Notes under the pieces: generated by a model
Seen by the model: the letters and a program-made list of their open reading frames with translations, nothing else
What the model was told of the DNA's origin: nothing
Database searches by the model: none
Part shown: piece by piece, positions 23,801-35,879 of the stretch
Layout of the letters: each line of letters opens with the position of its first letter
How positions within the stretch are numbered: position 1 is the stretch's first letter
Source of the DNA: Jackrogersella multiformis
Lineage: Eukaryota > Ascomycota > Sordariomycetes > Xylariales > Hypoxylaceae
Assembly: GCA_902806575.1 (NCBI GenBank)
Contig: CADCXD010000005.1
Coordinates: 1,922,001 to 1,986,000 of the forward strand
DNA length: 64,000 nucleotides
Reading direction: 5' to 3'
Program-made: the position numbers and the translations under genes

Positions 23801-26800
23801 CTTAATAATAAACTTTATATTTAATATTTCTAAATATTAAAATCGTTTTCTTACTAAATTTATATATAATTACCATTATTATATTAAAATAAATAAAGCT
23901 TTTAATAAATTATATACTTCTTTTATTTAAAACTTTTAATAAACTTACGATAAAATCTTAAATTATTATATAAAATAACTAAAGTAATAAGTTTATAAGT
24001 TTTAATTTATCGTAAAGCTTTAAACGTTCGATTTAGTTTTTATAATAACTAGGGTAATATTTAATATATTTTTAAACCTTTCGCGAAAAGTTATAAATAT
24101 AAACCGATTTTAACTTATAAAACATTCGTTTCGATTTAAAATAATATTTTAAGTTATAAACTTTATTAAATAATTTATATATATAAATTAATAAAATTAT
24201 TAATTAATATAAATTATTTAATTTAATATAATATATAAAACCGTTTTATAATTTATATCGAAACCATTTAATTATATTTTTATTTTTACTAGCTTTTTAA
24301 AGAATAATACGTAAATAATTTAATTATTTATTATGATTATATCTTTTTAATATTTTCTTTTTAAATTTTTTTTCAACGTAAATTTAATAAATATATAAAT
24401 AAATTTATCTAAAATATCTTTAAAAGTTAACTTTATTTTATCTTTTTATTTTATTAAATTTTTTATATTATCTTATATCGATAAACGAGATAATATATTT
24501 AAAACTAAATTTAATTTTTTAAGGATATAATAAACGTTAAAATTAAATTAAAATAAATATATTAAAATAATTATTAACTTATTATTTATTTTATTTATAT
24601 CGATTATTTTAAGTATCGTTTAATTAATAATATCTTTCATTACATTATAATCCGTTAAAATAATAATTAATTATATATAAAACTATAATTAAATTTTATT
24701 ATTTTTATAAACTTACATTAAATAAATAATTTTTAATTTTATTACTTCGTATTATAATTTAATTTTTATTAAAACTTTTAATAAAAATATAACTAAGTAA
24801 ATTACGTTAATTTTTATATTAATTTTGTTTTAAAGTATATTTATATAAAATATTATAACTTTAAAATTTCTTTATTTTAATATATTTATTCTTAAGAACG
24901 TTATTTAGTTATAATTTTAATACGTTAATATCGTTAAGTTTAATAACTTATTTTATAATATTTTAAATAAATTTAATTTATTTTTTATCGATATATATAT
25001 AATTTTTATAATATATTAACGTTTATATTAAGATTTTAAAAGAATCTTTTATTAAATCCGTCCCTCGATTAATATTTTTATCTTTTTATTTTATAAAAGC
25101 TTAACTTTTTATTAATATTATAAGATATATTTTGGTAAGAACTTTATTATATTAATATATATTTCTAAATTAATTAATGTTTATAATATTAAGATTTTTT
25201 TAATTATATTTAACTTATCGTTTATAATAATAACTCTTAATTTATTAATTAAAAATTTAAATAAAATAATCGATAAAAAACTAAAAAATGATTTTTTTAA
25301 CGATAATATAAATCTTATATTATCGTACATATTAAATATTTAATTAAAATATTTCCTATACTATTCCTTAATATTATTAAATATTATAATATCGTTAATA
25401 TATATTTTAATAAAGTTTTAAAAAGGTTTTAATTTTTAGTTTATAAATTATTACGTAAAGGTTAAAAAATTCTTAAGTTTTATTAACGTAATGTTAAAAA
25501 TTTTTAAACCTTTTAACGATATTATTATTATTTTATTTTTATGCTTAAACGTAATAAATAATTAATAAAAAAATAAAGCCCCGTTTATAACGTTAAAAAT
25601 TTTCTTTTCTTACATCTTTTAAATAATTTCCTTTTAATGCGATAATAAGTAAATATTTATTAAGGCACTTTTATTTAATAATTTAAAGTCGATAATTATT
25701 TAACCTTTTTTTTACCGTTAATAAGCCTTTAAATAATAAAATAAGGATAATTAAACGATATAATCATTTTTTATTAATCCATTTTATCTTAATTATATAT
25801 TTAATCGAAAGTTTTATTAAGGAATTTTTTATTTTATATACTTAACGAATATATATATTTAAGTTTATATTTTTTTTACTAACCGTCGATTAAATCGATT
25901 ATTATTATTTTTTCTTTTAATATATTAATAATATTATAATTACGTTAAATATCTTACTTATTTATTAAAGTAAATAATTATCGAACAAAAAAAAGGTTAA
26001 AATTATAAATATACACGCTTTCTTTAATTATAAGCTTTAAAATATCTTTAAGTTTAAATATACTTAAAATCGATATATTTACTTTAATAAAACCTTGCTT
26101 TATTTTTAATAATAATTATAAATTAATAAGAGATTTATTAATTAATAATAAAGCTTTTAATATTTTATTATTTAAATTAAATTTTACTAATAAATCGTCT
26201 TTCTTACGTTAAAACATTATATATATTTACGTTAAATTAGCTTTTTCTTATAAAATGTTTATACTTTCTTTTTTAGTAATTTCTTTAATTATTTCGATTT
26301 TAATATTATATTATAAAATTATAAGTTTATCGGACGTGTTTAAAAAAGCAATTCTTTTAAGCGTATTTATATTATAAATATTATTTATTACGCTTTTTAT
26401 TTTAACGTAAAAAATAAAGTTTTTTTTACGTAATAAATTAAAGTAATATATTAAAACAGGCATTATTATTTTAGCAAAAATAAGAAATCGATTTATAATT
26501 AAAACTTATTATTATATTTAACCTTTTAAACGACGATATTTTATAAGTATTTAAACCTTAAAATATAATGTTAAAATTATATATATTTTATTATAATTAA
26601 TAATTACGTTATGTTTTTTTAAAAAATCATTTCTTATTAATAAGTTAAGCTAAAAATTTAAATAATTAATTTATACTTTTATTAAAACTTAAATTTAAAC
26701 TTACCGTTTATATATTATTTTCCTTTAAAATTTAATCGAAAATTTAGCTTTAGTTTTTATAATTAATCTTCTTAAGATTATTTTATATATATATATAAGT

Positions 26801-29800
26801 TTATTTAATTTAAATATTTTATAGTTTTCGATAAAATCTTTTAATTATATTTTATTTATTATTTAATTAAATACGTTAATATTTATATATATCGTTAATT
26901 TTTATCTCGATTTATTTAATACGTTTATTTTTAAGCTTATATATTTTATTAATTTTTTATTTAAAAATAAAGGAATAATATTTTTAACTTTTATATTTTT
27001 TAATTACAAGGGTAAAGGTATAATATCTTTTAATTATATTATTTATATTTATATTTTTATTTGTTTTTAAGTAAAATAAGCATTAATAACTTTTTTAATT
27101 TAAGTTAAGTTTTTATCGTTTATTTTGTTTTTTAAGGTAATTATAAATGTTTAAATTTTATACATTTATTAATATATATATTTAAAATAATTAAATTTAA
27201 TATTAAATATTTTATAACATTTCCGATATATACGTTTTTTTACGATTAACGATTTATTTTTAAAAAATAAAAGATAAAATATAAAGGTTTTAAATTTATT
27301 TATTAAGTATTTTTTTATTAGAAAATAACCATTTACTTATAAGTTTTTTTATTTTTTTCGTAATTTTTTTATTTTATTTATATTTAATTTCGTTTTATAG
27401 ATATATATTACCGTTAAAACGATTTTTTATTTTTTTATATCGTTTTTAATAAAAGTAAGGACGGTTATTATAATATTTATAATTATAACGATTACGAGTA
27501 TCGTAATTACGTTTATAATTACGACGGTAATAATTTTATCGGTTATTATTTTAACGTTTATCATTTTATTTATTATTATATCGATCGTAACTTTAATTAC
27601 GGCTTCGATCGTAACTTTGATCGCGATTTCGATCACAGTTATTATTACGGCGATTTTTTTTTTAATTATAATTATTAAAGTTATAATTATTTTAATGTTA
27701 ATTAAAACTATTTTATTATTAATTATATTTATTATTACGATAGTTTTAATTACTTTAATAAACCTTTAATTAATTAATATAAGGTATCGTATTATTATAA
27801 TTATAATAAATAAGTTAAATATTTTTAAATAATTTAATATCGTTAAAAGAAATATTTTAAATAAATATATTATTAAGTATTATATAAAGTTTAATATTGA
27901 TTTTTAAGTTTTTATTTTTTTTATTAATATTTACTTACGTTATACCGATTATTTTTTATTTAAATACTTAAAATAAACGTTTATAATTATTATAATTAAT
28001 TTTAAGTTAATAATTCTTATTACCTTAAATTTTAAGTTTAGCTTATTATAAATTATTATTATTTATTATATATTTATAATTAATCCGGATATTTAATAAT
28101 TTTAAATAATATTTAATAATTAAGTTTTAATAAATATATTTTTAAAGTAAAATTTTAAAGTATACTTTATTTTTTTAAGGAATATTAAAGCTTTTAATAT
28201 ATAGATTTTATATTAATTAAATAACGTTTTAAAAATGTATTTTATATCGTTTTATATTTTTTATTTTTTTTAAATAAATACTTAATTTATTTATTAATTT
28301 TATAAATCTCCATAAAATAATTTATAAAGATTATCCTTAATTTTTATAACTTTTATAAGTTTTTAATAAATTACTTAAATAAAATTTATTTATATATAAA
28401 TATTACGTTAATACGTATAATTATTTTTAATAAAAAAATTATTTATTACCGTGAACTTATTTATATTCGCTATAAAGTAATTAATATTATAAATTATTTA
28501 ATTTCTTAATATTAATTAATAATTTACTTTATCTTTTTACGATTATATAAATATTAAAATATCGTTAATTAAATCGTTAAGCGGCTCGTTAATAATTTAA
28601 CGTTTAATTATAAATAAAATTACGGCTTATTCCGCGATATATATTTATAATTTATATGTTAATTTAAGGATAGGATTAATTAATAAAGGTTATGGTTTTT
28701 AAAGTTAATTAAGTTTATTTATTAAAGATTATTTTAACTTTAAAACGAAAGGTTAAATAAATAAATTAATTATTATTTAAGTTATATATTTTTATTTAAT
28801 ATAAAAGATTTATAATATAATTACGTGCCCTTATTATAAGAAAAAGAAAATATAATAAATAAATATACGATAAGTATTAACTTAATTATTTATAACTTAA
28901 TTTTTTAATAAAAAGTTAAAAATATAAAAAGATTAATTTTAAAGCTTTACATAATTATTTATATAACTTTATTAATATTAACTTTTCGTAATATAATTGC
29001 TTATATTTACGGTTAAATCTTTTAATAAATAATTAAAGATATTAAAAAAATTATCCGAGGGTTTTATATAATTACTTATATAATTTTATTAATTTTAATT
29101 TCTTTAATAAATTATAATTAAATCTTTTAACATAAAATTAATAATATAAATAAATTAATTTATAAATTAAATATAAACGTTAAAATAATCATTAAATAAC
29201 TTAAGGTAATTATTAAAGTTATTATAAATTTTATTTTTAAGTTATAAATTAATAAAAATTATAATAACGTTAATAATATTAAAAGAATTAATAATTAAAA
29301 ATTAAGTAATAAAGGAATTTAATAATCGATTAAGTTAATTACTTTCCTCGTTAATAATTTTATTAATAATACCATAAGATTTAAATCGATTAAAAAGTTA
29401 ATTAATATTAAATTAATAAGTAAAAAATCAATCTTATCGGTTAATATATAAAAATAATTAATATAAAAAATTAATATTAAAGTTAATATTAACTTTTAAA
29501 TAAAAACTTTTAAATTTAATAAAGTAAGTTATAATATAACTTTTAACACTTTATTAAATATTTACTTAAACTTTTAAAGATTTAATATCTATTAAAAGTT
29601 ATAAAATAACGTTTTTATTATAAAATTCCGTATAATATAAAAACCTTATATTAATAAAAAAATTAATCTTATATTTAATAATATATTTACGTAAAGTAAT
29701 AAATTATTTACACGTAATTAATACAACCTTTATATTATTCAAAAGTTTTAATAATTATAAATAAAAATAATAACTTATAAAATATTATCGTTATTAAAAT

Positions 29801-30140
29801 TTAAAATTATAAAAAAGGAAAAAACTTAATTAATTAAAAAAGTTTAATCTTATTAAAATAACGTTAATACGTAAATTATAATATTATAAAAAAATAATAA
29901 TATAATTAAATTTAATTAATAATAAAAGAAAGGTAAAAATTATTAAATAATAGAAAAAATAAAATAACGAAAAAAATAATTATAAAGTATTTAAAGTTTA
30001 ATAATTATTAATTAAATTTTTATTACGTTAACTTATCGCGATTAATTAATTTTAAGTCTTTATTAATTAATTAAAAGCTTAATTAATTTAACGGTAAAAT
30101 AAAGATCGTTATAATATAACGAGAGTAAAGTATTACCATT

Positions 30141-30289
30141 TATTATGCATTAATAAATTAAAATAAAAGTTTTAAAATAATTATTCTTTTTAAAAGTAAA
30201 AGCAAAGCTAATATCTTAAAAAATAACTAATAAATATAAAGCATAAGCCATTACCTTAATTATAAACCATATAATTATAACTCCTTATA
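30141..30289 (-). repeat. 5' LTR of nested element
   Basis: 149 bp copy of 20700-20848. It keeps more G/C than the other copy (TTATGCATTAATAA; AAAGCAAAGC), so it is closer to the unmutated form. Followed on the minus strand by a TGG-type primer binding site. Confidence 0.82.
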
Positions 30290-32203
30290 AATAAGAAATT
30301 ATTTATTTATATTTAAAAATCCTTTTTATTTAAAATAAATTAATTTAATAATTTTATTAAAAAAAGTTTTAACGATATAATTTTAAAATATCGTTTTAAA
30401 TTATTAAATTATTTTATTAAAATTTAATAACTTAATAAAATATTAAGTAATATCCTTTTAATATTTAAGCTTATTTATTTTTTTCGAATTATAATACTTT
30501 TTCGAAAAATTTATAAAATATTTTTAAAAAATAATAATATATATTATTTAAATATTAAAATTTTTTAACCGCGTAATTTAACTTTTACGTTATTAGTATT
30601 ATAATTATGTTTTTTTTAAATAATAATAATTTAATTTAATTAATACGATAAAAATCTTTAAAAAAACTTTTCGTATACGTTTTTAAATATATTTTAACTT
30701 TTATTTATTAAGTTTAAAACTTTAAAAGATCTTTATTATTATAAATAACGGGTTTATTAAGTTATATTAAAATAACGATAATTATAACGTAAAAAAAATA
30801 AATTAATTATTTTAAAACTTTAAATAATTAATTATTATTACTTTAAAATAAAAGATTTTTATTATAGTTTAAAAACGTGAGATTATCTCGGGGTAGTTTT
30901 TTAAAAAAGTTTTTAAATAATTTAAAGTTTTAAAATTAATTATTAAAATTAAAATTATTTAAGTTATTATTAAATGTTTCGGCGGCTTTTTTAAAGGAAA
31001 TTCCTTTTTTATTATTTTTAAATATAAAAAAGTTAATTTTAATAAAATTAAATTATATTTAAGTTTTTTTAATTATTTTTTTAACTTAAATTTATAAAAA
31101 AATTATAAAAAAAGGAAGTTTTTTATTTAAACTTTTAAATTAAAATACTTAATAAATAATATTTTAAAATATATTAAAAAGATTTAATTAAAAGGATTTA
31201 ATTTAATTAACGTTTTTAATATAATACGTTTTTTAATATTCTTTAAAATAAAATTAATATTAATTAAATATTAAATTTATTAAAAACGGTTTAAATATAA
31301 GTTTTTAAATTATTAAATTAATAATAAGTTTTTACGTTAATATACGCGAAATTTATATATTTTTTTATAAAAAAATTGTTAATTTAAAATTCTTTAATAT
31401 AAATTTAATTTATTACCTTTTATTAAAGATCTTTTTACTTTTTAATATTTTAATAAAAAATCTAAAAGATTTATTAATAATAATTAATTATTTTATATAT
31501 ATTAAGTAATTATATTTTAAATTTCTTACGAAAAGTTTAAATTAATTTATTAAATTTATTATTTAAAATAAATTATTATATTATAAATTATTTAAATTAT
31601 ATTATATTAATTCCGGATTTAATTTTTATTAATAATTTAATTACTCGTAACGATAATAATAAATGTTTAAATAATATAATAATTATCGTATATTTTTTAA
31701 TAAAACTTAATAAATTATATAAAAGGATTATTAATATTAAAAACGTTTCGTATAATTATTTTATAATTTTAAAAGTTATAAAAAGTTATAATATTATTAT
31801 TATTAAATTAAAATAATTTAAAAATAAAAGAAAAGTTTTAAAATAATATATTTTTTATTTTAAATATTTTAATAAAAAACCGCGTATTAAAACGTTATTT
31901 AATTTAATAAGTTTTTATAAACGATAAATTTTTTTAAACTTACTTTTAATTTTAAAGTCTCGTAAAAAAAAATATTATTAAAAATTTTAAAAATTCTTTA
32001 TTATTTAACGAAAAAAATAATTTAAGGTTTTATAAATTAATAAATAATATTAATATAATATATTTTAATAAAAAACTTTTTTAAGTAAATTAATTATTTA
32101 TAAGTGGTTAAAATAAAATAATTTTTAAAAAAAAACAATTTTTCTTTTAAAAAACACGTGTTTTTTTAAAAATAAAATCTTTTTAAAATAAAATTTTTTT
32201 ATT

Positions 32204-32509
32204 TATAATAAAAATAATAAAACTTAAAACTATAATTTAATTTTAAATAATAATTTTTTATAATTTTAAATTTTTTTTTTTTTTTTATAAAACGAAACGT
32301 AATAACTTATATATATATAATTTAAATATTTTCTTAAACGTTATTAACGCTTTTTTAATCTTATTAATTTAATCTTATATATATTAATTAAATCTTCTGA
32401 TTAACCTTATTTAATAACTTTGTTTTATAAGTTCTAACATATCTCGTATTTACCAACTTACATGCATATATTGATCATACTCTGTTTCGTGGAGCCTATC
32501 CGTATAACA
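32204..32509 (-). repeat. Right LTR of outer element copy 1
   Basis: 306 bp; starts TATAATAAAAATAATAAAAC, which is the RIP-converted form of the left terminus. Its outermost 120 bases (from about 32390) are almost unmutated (for example CTCTGTTTCGTGGAGCC), so they show the original LTR sequence. Confidence 0.85.
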
Positions 32510-32910
32510 CATATGTTGGCTTGGAAGCTTGCGGTCTTCTTCTCGATATAGCTATTTTAGCTCTGCCATTCTATCCCATATTAAGTACGAAAGCGTCTAC
32601 AAGACAGAAAGTAAGAGCGCTTGTGTTGTTATCAGCAGGTGTGGTGTAAGTGGCTAGTTATCCATACTATTCTTCGGGGTTGGGGCTTGATGGGAGCAGA
32701 GCCGTTGTTAACATCATAAATCACAGGGTGATAATCATCACGGCATTCCGTATTGCCGCATTGAATAGGATCAATAGCTCTGATTTCAGCTATGACCAAG
32801 GTTACCTAGGATTACTCTCAACCCTAGGCGGGCTTCTTGGTATCATTAGCTGCTGCGCGATCTCATTTGCTCAGTTCCTTCGCTACCTAGGCTCGGTGTT
32901 CACCAACTAA
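32510..32910 (+). pseudogene. Rhodopsin-domain membrane protein, 3' half after insertion
   Basis: Starting from the second CATAT copy, the frame continues directly from the 5' half: YVGLEACGLLLDIAILALPF, then RQKVRALVLLSAGVV. An 81-bp intron (32646-32726, GTAAGT to CACAG with a GTTAAC branch site) leads to ITAFRIAALNRINSSDFSYD and GLLSTLGGLLGIISCC, ending at 32910. These are helices 5-7 of the fungal rhodopsin domain (LP-x-F/P motif and an RxxxL...D segment). The two halves together would make a protein of about 274 residues with no other lesion. The gene therefore looks freshly broken rather than decayed. Without removal of the insertion no full protein can be made, unless the 15.9 kb is treated as an intron, for which I see no splice sites at its ends. 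Confidence 0.85.
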
Positions 32911-33476
32911 AGCTCCCCAGTTTGACTGCTCCGTTCCTGTTTGGGCGTTGGTGCTTCGCGAAAGGGTTGATTATATTTATTCTATGCTAGATTCCATCTT
33001 TCTGGCATGTCTCATCATGGGTCTCAACAGGTGAATAGACCGGAGAAGATTCGAGGGTGAGTAATGCGTACCTAGGCCGGTAATCATCTTGAAATAATTT
33101 ACGGTGAGTTACCTATACATAAAAATTTGTTCTAATCACAGTTGTACTCAGGAGATGAATTATTGTCTTAGAATGGATAATTATACCCAGATGAATATAT
33201 TTCCCAAGAATATAGATCCCTTAACCATACGCTATGCAAACCAGAACTATAACCTTATGTTCCTAAACAAAGCAAACAATCAGCTTATCTCATCAGAGTT
33301 ATTTCACATAACATCATAGCTGTTTCCCCCCTTTCCCCCCTTTCCCTCGAGCAATCCATAAATTTTCAAGGAACTCCTTTACGCCAAAATCAAAGGGTAT
33401 AAACGTCGCTTTCCAAACCAGACCAACCCAAATCAAATTCCATTTCATTACTTCAATACCCATTTGATCCATTTCC
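32911..33476. other. Intergenic spacer
   Basis: Normal base composition between two AT islands; 3' flanks of two convergent genes. No gene seen; the short open frame at 33104-33319 has no recognisable feature. Confidence 0.55.
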
Positions 33477-34322
33477 CTACATAGAAAAGCCGCTACTTTC
33501 GCGCCGGTGTTCGCGGAACCCGCTAAAGGGGTCGTGGGCCGGGGCCGCCGGGGCCTCATCTGCCGCCAGAGCGGCCGCGAGCTCGGAGCCGGGGTAGCTC
33601 TGGCGCATGTGCTCGATCCACCCCGAAACGAAGCCCGCGGCGTTGGCGTCGACGCTCGCCATCTGCGACAGCATCTCCCTGAACTGCGCCCGCAGGGCCG
33701 CAGCTTGGTTCTGGTAGTACAGCAAGTCGTCGATGTCGACCATCACCACGTCGTGGTCCTGGTATGTCGCCGTCGACGAGGGAAAGGGCACCGCACCGCC
33801 GCGGCCGTGGTAGTAGTGGTTGTGGTGGTGGTAGTGGTGGATAACTGGCTGATTGGCCGGGTCGGGTTGCTGATAGTGTTGTTGGTATTGTTGGTGTTGG
33901 TGTTGGTGTTGTTGAGCCTGAGCCTGAGCTTGATCCTGGGACTGAGAGTGAAACGGATTGGTGGGATGAGGTGGTGGAGGCGGAGGCGCCGGATGAAACG
34001 AATTTCGGGGAGTAGATTGTGTGAACGGATTTGAAGGAGACTGTTGAAATGGATTTGAAGGAGACTGCTGAAATGGATTACCGGGGGGCGGATGTTGAGA
34101 TTGACCTGGGGGAAGAGGAGGCTGCTGAAATGGATTTTGGTCATGGTTCCGCTTCCCCTTTCGACCCTTTCGGGTCTGGTTGTTCGGGTTATAGTTCTCA
34201 GACCTTCCCTGGTATCTCGGGGCTGGATTATTACGGGCTACATCTAGATCAATGAAACCCCCATATTCAGGGAGATCACGGATGTTTTCAATACGGGCGT
34301 TTCTGCCTCTACGATTCGCCAT
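33477..34322 (-). CDS. Disordered Pro/Gln/His-rich protein with NPF repeats
   Basis: A single uninterrupted 281-codon frame. I do not recognise the family. The N-terminus is basic (MANRRGRNARIENIRDLPEY; RKGRKGKRNHD). Residues about 60-125 carry five NPF tripeptides (NPFQQ, NPFQQ, NPFQQ, NPFTQ, NPFHS) in a proline-rich context, followed by a Gln/His-rich stretch (QAQAQAQQHQHQHQQYQQHY; HHYHHHNHYYH). The C-terminal third is more ordered (DHDVVMVDIDDLLYYQNQAA; FREMLSQMASVDANAAGFVS), with an amphipathic helix-like segment. NPF is the ligand of EH domains in endocytosis proteins, so an adaptor role is possible, but the repeats may be simple expansion of low-complexity DNA. The gene sits between the two retroelement islands and is not RIP-mutated. 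Confidence 0.65.
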   Translation of the reverse strand: MANRRGRNARIENIRDLPEYGGFIDLDVARNNPAPRYQGRSENYNPNNQTRKGRKGKRNHDQNPFQQPPLPPGQSQHPPPGNPFQQSPSNPFQQSPSNPFTQSTPRNSFHPAPPPPPPHPTNPFHSQSQDQAQAQAQQHQHQHQQYQQHYQQPDPANQPVIHHYHHHNHYYHGRGGAVPFPSSTATYQDHDVVMVDIDDLLYYQNQAAALRAQFREMLSQMASVDANAAGFVSGWIEHMRQSYPGSELAAALAADEAPAAPAHDPFSGFREHRRESSGFSM

Positions 34323-35569
34323 GTTCAGAGATCGAGATTGACTTTTAGGATGTGATTTCGATAATTGGTTGTTAAGAGTTGACTTAGTCGAACTGGCTTG
34401 AAGAAGAACGATAATGATAAGAATGGCAAATATATTGTTCTAGCGTCGACGTCTACCACTGGGAACATTCAAACAAGAGAGCTCTTATGCTCTATTTACA
34501 TCTTTGTCATGTTCTCGAAAAGCAGGCTTGTTACATTTGTTGGGATACAATGGTGATTTTATGAGTATTACATTCTTTGTTTGCTTAACGAACAATGTTT
34601 TATTTTATCACTTATTAATAGACAGGTTATTTCGCACTCGAAGTGTTCCCAAACCATCATGATAGTTTTATCTCATAATTACCATGGCCGAAAATTGAAG
34701 TTTCATGTAACATATCTTGTGCTACTAGCTTTATAAGAGTCAAGAGGAGAGGGAATATATGTGACTATTTGGTCTTGACAACCAGATAATATAGCAAGTA
34801 TAACATCTTTTGATCGATGATATTAATTTACGACCGAGAAAAGCTCGAAGTATTCAATCTTTGTAGGGATATTAGTATAAACCATGGGTAGGTCCAACTT
34901 TTATACACTAGAAGCTGCAGTAGGTTTCAATAAGGGATAAAGAGCAAATTTCGCGAGCTCGTCAGTCGAGGTCGACTTTATGGACCTCCAAGTCTCTCAT
35001 CGAGCAGATTATTTCATTATATAATAAAATATAGGAACGTTTATGATCCAAAGTATTTATGGAAGCCGACATTTAAGATGAATTGTTTGTCACAATCCAC
35101 ACCTATACAATGGCTTATTCTATAATAAGTACAAAGAACCTGTCTATGCACAGAAATTAAAAATAAAGGACATCCTATCACGTAGGAAGAGAGTGAAACG
35201 GGGGCAAAGGTGTGTAATTGATGGCAGGGTCTAACTAAAGCATATAGCTACACTCCTAAATACTATCGACGTGCTACTAATAATCTAATCATCCGCTTAG
35301 GCTTTGGAGTCACTCATGAATTACTAAAGCAAGTCACTGATTAAAAAGGCTTATTACTGTCGATATATTGTCATTGTCTACAGTACAAGCCTCATAGTAA
35401 GTTTTGTACCTTTTATTCTCGATTATGTTAAATTAAGGTTTACACCATACATCGCTATGTACGCAACAGAGGCGTGATGGCAGTTCTCACGATGAACCTC
35501 CTAAGCAACGGCGAAGACTAGAGGTAGCTCCAGTAACTGTATAAGGCAGGAGGACGATCAATAGGCTAA
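34323..35569. other. Intergenic region up to the second AT island
   Basis: 1.25 kb of ordinary composition with no coding signal. Its first part should contain the promoter of the NPF-repeat gene. The last five bases, GCTAA (35565-35569), are the probable target duplication of the next element. Confidence 0.55.
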
Positions 35570-35879
35570 TGTAATAAGGGCAAATAAAGCTTAGAACTAT
35601 AATTTAATTTCGAATAATAATTCTTTATGGTCTTAAGGTTTTTGCTTTTTTTTTCTTTTTGTAAAGCGAGGCGTAATAACTTATATATATATAATTTAAA
35701 TATTTTCTTAAGCGTTATTAACGCCTTTTTAATTTTATTAATTTAGTTTTATATATATTAATTAAGTTTTTTAATTAACTTTATTTAATGGTTTTATTTT
35801 ATTAATTTTAATATATTTTATATTTATTAATTTATATATATTAATTATATTTTATTTTATAAAGTTTATTTATATAATA
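35570..35879 (-). repeat. Left LTR of outer element copy 2
   Basis: 310 bp, ends TTTATATAATA, the RIP-converted form of CCGTATAACA. Unlike the left LTR of copy 1 it keeps the inner part. Confidence 0.82.

Larger units (their letters stand above)
20700..30289 (-). mobile_element. Nested Ty3/gypsy-like LTR retrotransposon, RIP-mutated
   Basis: This 9,590-bp element lies inside outer copy 1. LTRs are 149 bp each (20700-20848 and 30141-30289) and begin TATTATAT or TATTATGC. The target duplication is AATAA (20695-20699 and 30290-30294). Outer copy 2 has an empty site at the matching position (about 39780-39795). On the minus strand, the base run next to the right LTR starts TGGTAATACTTTACTC, as expected for a primer binding site, and a purine-rich AAAGGGAT lies just inside the left LTR. 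A decayed reverse-transcriptase core reads Y-I-N-D-I on the minus strand at 25388-25402 (YxDD with G-to-A changes), followed downstream by LSLKKSFF. A basic Arg/Asn/Tyr-rich Gag-like tract lies at 27430-27660. All frames are broken. Confidence 0.82.
16652..32509 (-). mobile_element. Outer LTR retrotransposon (copy 1), heavily RIP-mutated, carrying a nested element
   Basis: The 15,858-bp AT-rich block starts TGTGACAAGG and ends CCGTATAACA, with the perfect 5-bp target duplication CATAT at 16647-16651 and 32510-32514. Its termini are direct repeats: the left LTR start and the right LTR (32204-32509, 306 bp) align base for base once G-to-A and C-to-T changes are allowed. The left LTR has lost about 70 bases near its inner end. 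Without the nested element (20700-30289) it is about 6.26 kb, close to copy 2 (35570-42132). No intact gene remains. A 72-codon minus-strand relic (19528-19746; NLTLNNLKKLINITIIKNI) resembles the GAG-pre-integrase region of Ty1/copia elements, so I place it on the minus strand as copia-like. Class and strand are tentative; the LTR identity and borders are not. Confidence 0.88.

Noticed and set aside
27427..27636. 69-codon minus-strand open frame rich in Ile/Val/Lys
   Set aside because: Its odd composition comes from RIP-mutated repeat DNA; the neighbouring frame, rich in Arg, Asn and Tyr, is the likelier remnant of a Gag region.
16652..32509. Giant intron in the rhodopsin-domain gene
   Set aside because: The boundaries are TG...CA with a 5-bp duplication, not GT...AG, and the neighbouring real introns are 81-88 bp.
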